Source of the DNA: Gemmataceae bacterium
GTDB lineage: Bacteria; Planctomycetota; Planctomycetia; Gemmatales; Gemmataceae
Assembly (NCBI GenBank): GCA_019747685.1
Contig: JAIEQN010000147.1
Coordinates: 1 to 34,796 of the forward strand
Length of the DNA stretch: 34,796 nucleotides
Direction: 5' to 3'
Positions 31,948-34,796 of this stretch are shown piece after piece; position 1 is the stretch's first letter, and each line of letters opens with the position of its first letter. The notes under the pieces are model-generated. The model saw nothing but the letters and a program-made list of their open reading frames with translations, made no database searches and was not told the origin of the DNA. Both the position numbers and the translations under genes were made by a program.

Positions 31948-32160
31948 TTACTCGAACGCCCGGTCGCCCCACTTCTTGATCTTGCTGAACTCGCTGCCCG
32001 GCCCGGTCGGGTAGTTCCCGGCACCGTACTTGTCGTCGAGCAACCGCCTGGCGAACTCCTTCCCGCTCTCGGTCGTCAGCGGCCGCTCGCCTTCGGCCCA
32101 ACTCGGCACGTCGTCGGCCGCCGCCTTGCCGCTCAGCCCCGACTTCTTCTTCTTGTACAT
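31948..32160 (-). CDS. Small basic protein resembling a polymorphic-toxin C-terminal segment
   Basis: The 70-residue product begins MYKKKKSGLSGKAAADDV and contains SGKEFARRLLDDKYGAGNYP then TGPGSEFSKIKKWGDRAFE. The GNY-TGPGSE-KIKK-GDR pattern recalls the C-terminal tips of Rhs-type and other polymorphic toxin proteins; I rely on memory for this and it is not verified. Here it is a free-standing gene with no signal peptide or fused delivery domain. It precedes the 74-codon gene by 20 bp and follows the 54-codon gene by 33 bp, on the same strand. A toxin/immunity-type pair with the downstream gene is a hypothesis; the alternative is a small conserved housekeeping protein. Confidence 0.65.
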   Translation of the reverse strand: MYKKKKSGLSGKAAADDVPSWAEGERPLTTESGKEFARRLLDDKYGAGNYPTGPGSEFSKIKKWGDRAFE

Positions 32161-32193
32161 GGGCGTCCGTGGTGGCGGGCGGATCGGCCCCGG

Positions 32194-32358
32194 CTAGAGC
32201 CGGTCACGCTCCTCCGGCTCGATGTCCGCGACCTGACCTAGGGCGGCCTCGAACTTGGCCCGGTCGCCGCGGGCCGCCCGGGCCACCAGTAACCCCGGCC
32301 CGGCCATGGCGGACACCTGCTCGGCCAGCGCCGAGGCCACCAGTCGGCCCACCGTCAC
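32194..32358 (-). CDS. 54-residue small protein, translationally coupled to the PEP-CTERM gene
   Basis: Translation on the minus strand from GTG 32358 gives TVGRLVASALAEQVSAMAG, then PGLLVARAARGDRAKFEAAL and GQVADIEPEERDRL, ending in TAG at 32194-32196. The product has a hydrophobic, probably helical first half and an acidic C-terminus. The GTG overlaps the TGA of the upstream PEP-CTERM gene by 4 bases, the same coupling seen in the McrBC-like operon. Codons are GC-rich at the third position like neighbouring genes. No named family is recognised; it could be a small regulator or the remnant of a larger gene. Confidence 0.55.
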   Translation of the reverse strand: MTVGRLVASALAEQVSAMAGPGLLVARAARGDRAKFEAALGQVADIEPEERDRL

Positions 32359-32645
32359 GCCCGCCGCCGACGTTGCAGGGCCAGGCTAAGGCCGCCGAAC
32401 GTCAGGAGAAGGACGCTCGACGGTTCGGGCACCGCCTGCGGCACGACTTCCGGGGTGCCGGCCACATAGACTCCGCCGTCGAACCCGGGGAAGGCGAGGA
32501 ACGAGCGGACCTCCGCCCCGGTCGCCCCGTCGAACGCCTTCACGTGCCCGCCCGGCGCCCCCGGCCCGGCCCCGGTGATGATGTCGGCCTCCGCCGAGGA
32601 TGCCAGGATCACCACCGCGAGTGGTGCGATTCGAAAGCATCGCAT
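32355..32645 (-). CDS. Short PEP-CTERM protein, probably internally truncated
   Basis: The 96-residue product has a signal peptide (MRCFRIAPLAVVILASSAEA), a central stretch of about 50 residues (ITGAGPGAPGGHVKAFDGAT, then GAEVRSFLAFPGFDGGVYVAG), and a PEP-CTERM sorting signal (VPEPSSVLLLTFGG, then a Leu-rich helix and RRRRA). The central part resembles a single unit of the GGPHVKVFDGATG-type repeats found in many copies in large planctomycete surface proteins. PEP-CTERM proteins are processed by exosortase, which is not encoded here. The short length with one repeat suggests an internal deletion of a larger surface protein, or a minimal one. The ATG at 32643-32645 has a GGGGGA site upstream, and a promoter match lies at 32770-32798. 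Confidence 0.75.
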   Translation of the reverse strand: MRCFRIAPLAVVILASSAEADIITGAGPGAPGGHVKAFDGATGAEVRSFLAFPGFDGGVYVAGTPEVVPQAVPEPSSVLLLTFGGLSLALQRRRRA

Positions 32646-32769
32646 CGTCTTCCCCCTGAGTGTGGTAGGGCGTGGATCCGTGCCTCCGCCGGACGGAGTC
32701 GGACACCATCCCGCCGCGCGGTCCGACCCGGACCCGGCAGGGCGGTTCGACCCGGCGGGCGGCAAGTTA

Positions 32770-32798
32770 AATGTACCCACCCGGCTCAACCCATACAA
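32770..32798 (-). promoter_or_regulatory. Predicted sigma70-type promoter of the small-gene cluster
   Basis: On the minus strand TTGTAT (32798-32793) and TACATT (32775-32770) are separated by 17 bp. Transcription would start near 32762, giving a leader of about 117 bases before the PEP-CTERM gene and allowing transcription of the following small genes. Confidence 0.45.
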
Positions 32799-32895
32799 CA
32801 CGCGGGATGCCAACCTGGGGCCGAACGGGCGGCTCACGCCGCCGGGGTCGTCAGGCAGTGGGGCCGCGAACCACCAGACCAGACATGCGACGGGT

Positions 32896-34770
32896 TCACC
32901 CCGCCTTGAGGGTGTACTTGTTGACGGTCAGGACGGCGTACCGCTTGTCGCCGTACCGGACCTCCAGCCGGTGCGGGAGCTGCCGGCCGTCGACCGGCCG
33001 GTAGTCGCCCAGGTAGACCTCGCACGGGTCGCCGTCCTTGGTCAGGAAGACCTCGAACCCGGCCAGCCGGTGGTCCTTCCGGTCGTAGTACCACTTCGCC
33101 GACACCGGCCCGTGCCGGGTCCGCAGCACGTCGCAATCGACCCGCAGGGCGGCCAAGCCCTTCGGGGCCGACCCGTCGGCCGGCGGCGGGTAGAACGGCT
33201 CGGTCCCGCCGTGGGCGAACTCGCCCTCGAACCCGGCCGGCCCCACGGTTAGGAGCCGGTGGTAGTGGTACAGGGCCATCATCAGCCCGCCGCTGCCGAT
33301 CGGCTCGGCCTGCTCCCGCGGGTCGGTCTGCTTGAGCGGGTACAGGGTCTGCTCGATGTTCAGCTTGAGCGACACCCGCGGGTCGCCGCCGGCCTGCCCG
33401 GCGACCGCGAACCGGAAGTCGCCCTTCCGGTCGCCGGCGGCGTAGGTCCCCTCGGCCAGCCACTCGCCGGCCGCCCCGGCGAAGTCGCCCCCGGCCGCCT
33501 TCGCCGCGGCCAACAGCTTGTCCCGCTGCACCGTGTTGAAGTGCCAGTTGGCGTACCCCTTCTTCGGGGTGTACAGCTTGGCGGCGGGGGAATCCTTCTT
33601 CGGGGCCGGCGGGGTTTCGGGGCCGGGGAGCTTCGGCATCGGCCGGGCGGTCGGCGGGGCGTCCCGCTCCGGCGGCATGACGCTTTGCAGCCGGACCAGG
33701 ATTTCCTGGCTGGCGTTGTCGCGGCGGAAGGTCAGCGGCACCCGCCAGTCCTTCGGGAACGTGCCGAGGATGTTCTTGTACTGGTTGGCGCTGGTCATCG
33801 CCCGGCCGGCGAAGGTCAGGAGCTGGTCGCCGTCGCGGAGGCCCCGCCGGTAGGCGTCGCTCTCTTCGAGGATTTGCTTGACCACGATCTTGGCCAGGTC
33901 GGCGTCGTCGCTCTCGGTCCCGACGGCCGCCCCGAGGGAGGCGTGTTCGGTGTCGAGGCCGGCGTAGAACTGGCCGAGGAAGTTCTTGATCTGGTTGACC
34001 GAGATCGCGTAGCCGACCCCGACGTTCACCCGGATCCGCTTCTCGAAGTTGATCCGGCCGTTGATGCCGATCAGCTCGCCCTTCGTGTTGAACAGCGGGC
34101 CGCCCGAGTTGCCCGGGTTGATCGACGTGTCCACCTGGATGCAGTCGGTGTACTCGCTGATGCCCGGCATGCTGCCCATCGGCTCGTACCGGTTGGTGCC
34201 ACTGACCAGCCCGTAGGTGACGGTCGGGGTGAAGTCGAGGGCGACCGAGAACGGGTTGCCCATCGCCAGCGACCAGTCGCCGATGCGGACCTTGTCGCTG
34301 TCGCCGAGCGGGACGTAGGGGAACGGCTTGCCGGGTTCCTTCGGCAGGAGTTTGACCAGGGCCACGTCGCCGACCTTGTCCTGGCCGACCAGGACGGCGT
34401 CGTACAGGACGCCGTCGGCCAGCCCGCACTGCATGACCGGGCCGGTCGGGTCGATGACGTGGTGGTTGGTCAGGGCGTACCCTTCCGGGTCGATGACCAC
34501 GCCGGAGCCGACGGCCTGGCCGCCGAGCATGCAGACGGCGACCACGGCCGGGCTGATCTTGTTGATGACCGCCACCCGGTCGGCCTCGGCGGCCAGCACC
34601 CGCGGATCGACCTTCGGCGGGTCGGCGGCGGGGACGGCCCCGACGGCCAGGACGAGCGCGGCGAGGAGGCTTAGAAGGCCGGTGGCACAGGCCTCCCGGC
34701 CTGTGCAGCACAGGCCGGGAGGCCTGTGCCACCAAAGCAGAGCGGAAACACCGCCGGTGGGTCGCGTCAT
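32896..34770 (-). CDS. Active-site-intact trypsin-like (S1C/Do-type) serine protease with C-terminal extension
   Basis: The 624-residue product has a full catalytic triad: H104 in ALTNHHVI, D135 in GDVALVKL and S222 in INPGNSGGPL. A PDZ-like domain (about 300-370) follows, then a Pro-rich linker and a C-terminal domain of about 240 residues that I do not recognise (GYANWHFNTVQRDKLLAAAK onward). It should be an exported quality-control or processing protease. The N-terminus is unusual: between MTRPTGGVSALL and the hydrophobic core GLLSLLAALVLAVGAVPAA lies WWHRPPGLCCTGREACAT, encoded by a palindromic repeat pair. No other in-frame start exists between the repeat and the core, so ATG 34770 must be used or the true start lost. 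This is the only protease of three nearby paralogues that looks active. Confidence 0.85.
   Translation of the reverse strand: MTRPTGGVSALLWWHRPPGLCCTGREACATGLLSLLAALVLAVGAVPAADPPKVDPRVLAAEADRVAVINKISPAVVAVCMLGGQAVGSGVVIDPEGYALTNHHVIDPTGPVMQCGLADGVLYDAVLVGQDKVGDVALVKLLPKEPGKPFPYVPLGDSDKVRIGDWSLAMGNPFSVALDFTPTVTYGLVSGTNRYEPMGSMPGISEYTDCIQVDTSINPGNSGGPLFNTKGELIGINGRINFEKRIRVNVGVGYAISVNQIKNFLGQFYAGLDTEHASLGAAVGTESDDADLAKIVVKQILEESDAYRRGLRDGDQLLTFAGRAMTSANQYKNILGTFPKDWRVPLTFRRDNASQEILVRLQSVMPPERDAPPTARPMPKLPGPETPPAPKKDSPAAKLYTPKKGYANWHFNTVQRDKLLAAAKAAGGDFAGAAGEWLAEGTYAAGDRKGDFRFAVAGQAGGDPRVSLKLNIEQTLYPLKQTDPREQAEPIGSGGLMMALYHYHRLLTVGPAGFEGEFAHGGTEPFYPPPADGSAPKGLAALRVDCDVLRTRHGPVSAKWYYDRKDHRLAGFEVFLTKDGDPCEVYLGDYRPVDGRQLPHRLEVRYGDKRYAVLTVNKYTLKAG
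34682..34732. repeat. Back-to-back pair of the 25-bp GTGGCACAGGC repeat inside a coding region
   Basis: Copies at 34682-34706 (plus) and 34708-34732 (minus) are perfect inverted copies separated by one base. The total is 51 bp, exactly 17 codons, so the pair keeps the reading frame of the protease gene. It is the same family as the copies at 337-5210. It lies in the signal-peptide region of the gene. Confidence 0.9.
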
Positions 34771-34796
34771 GGGTGGACCGGAAGGTGCTACTTGAG

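Overview
This 34.8 kb window is chromosomal DNA of very high GC content and almost certainly comes from a Gemmataceae-type planctomycete. The inference rests on the combination of dispersed palindromic intergenic repeats, a PEP-CTERM protein, a DUF1573 protein, a multihaem c-type cytochrome with TPRs, several trypsin/PDZ proteins, and a tandem pair of membrane proteins of a type I recall as common in Gemmata-like genomes. No rRNA, tRNA, CRISPR array, transposase or prophage was seen.

Layout. 1-336 is the 3' end of a C-terminally membrane-anchored protein. 441-5045 (minus) holds an NHL-repeat protein and pyruvate carboxylase, with copies of one 25-bp palindromic repeat in every gap of the first 5.2 kb. 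5224-9447 (minus) holds a secreted DUF1573 protein and a probable operon in the order HTH-receiver response regulator, soluble histidine kinase, ComF-like protein. 10022-11854 (minus) is mnmG. Divergent from it, 11998-15943 holds a seven-haem lipoprotein with TPRs and a phosphohexomutase. 16141-19168 (plus) holds a Rad52-like annealing protein, a small secreted protein and an MFS transporter. The transporter converges with a metallophosphoesterase gene at 19102-19839 and overlaps it.

The most system-like region is 20146-27093 (plus). A good sigma70-type promoter is followed at its predicted transcription start by a hairpin and T-run. Then come four tightly packed genes: a McrB-like AAA+ ATPase, two tandem paralogous membrane-anchored proteins, and a McrC-like PD-(D/E)xK protein. 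The last two junctions are 4-nt stop/start overlaps. This is an McrBC-type restriction operon with two unexplained membrane proteins between B and C. An HNH protein gene and an intrinsic terminator follow.

27982-34770 (minus) holds three trypsin-like proteins. The one at 32896-34770 keeps the complete His-Asp-Ser triad. The one at 30534-31685 has lost His and Ser. The one at 27982-30096 has lost all three, and its fused alpha/beta-hydrolase domain has also lost its nucleophile Ser. Between them lies a cluster of four very small genes (31703-32645), including a 54-codon gene translationally coupled to a truncated PEP-CTERM protein. A 51-bp palindromic double repeat lies in frame inside the signal-peptide region of the intact trypsin-like protein.

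All functional calls come from reading the translations and recalling family motifs. No database search was run.
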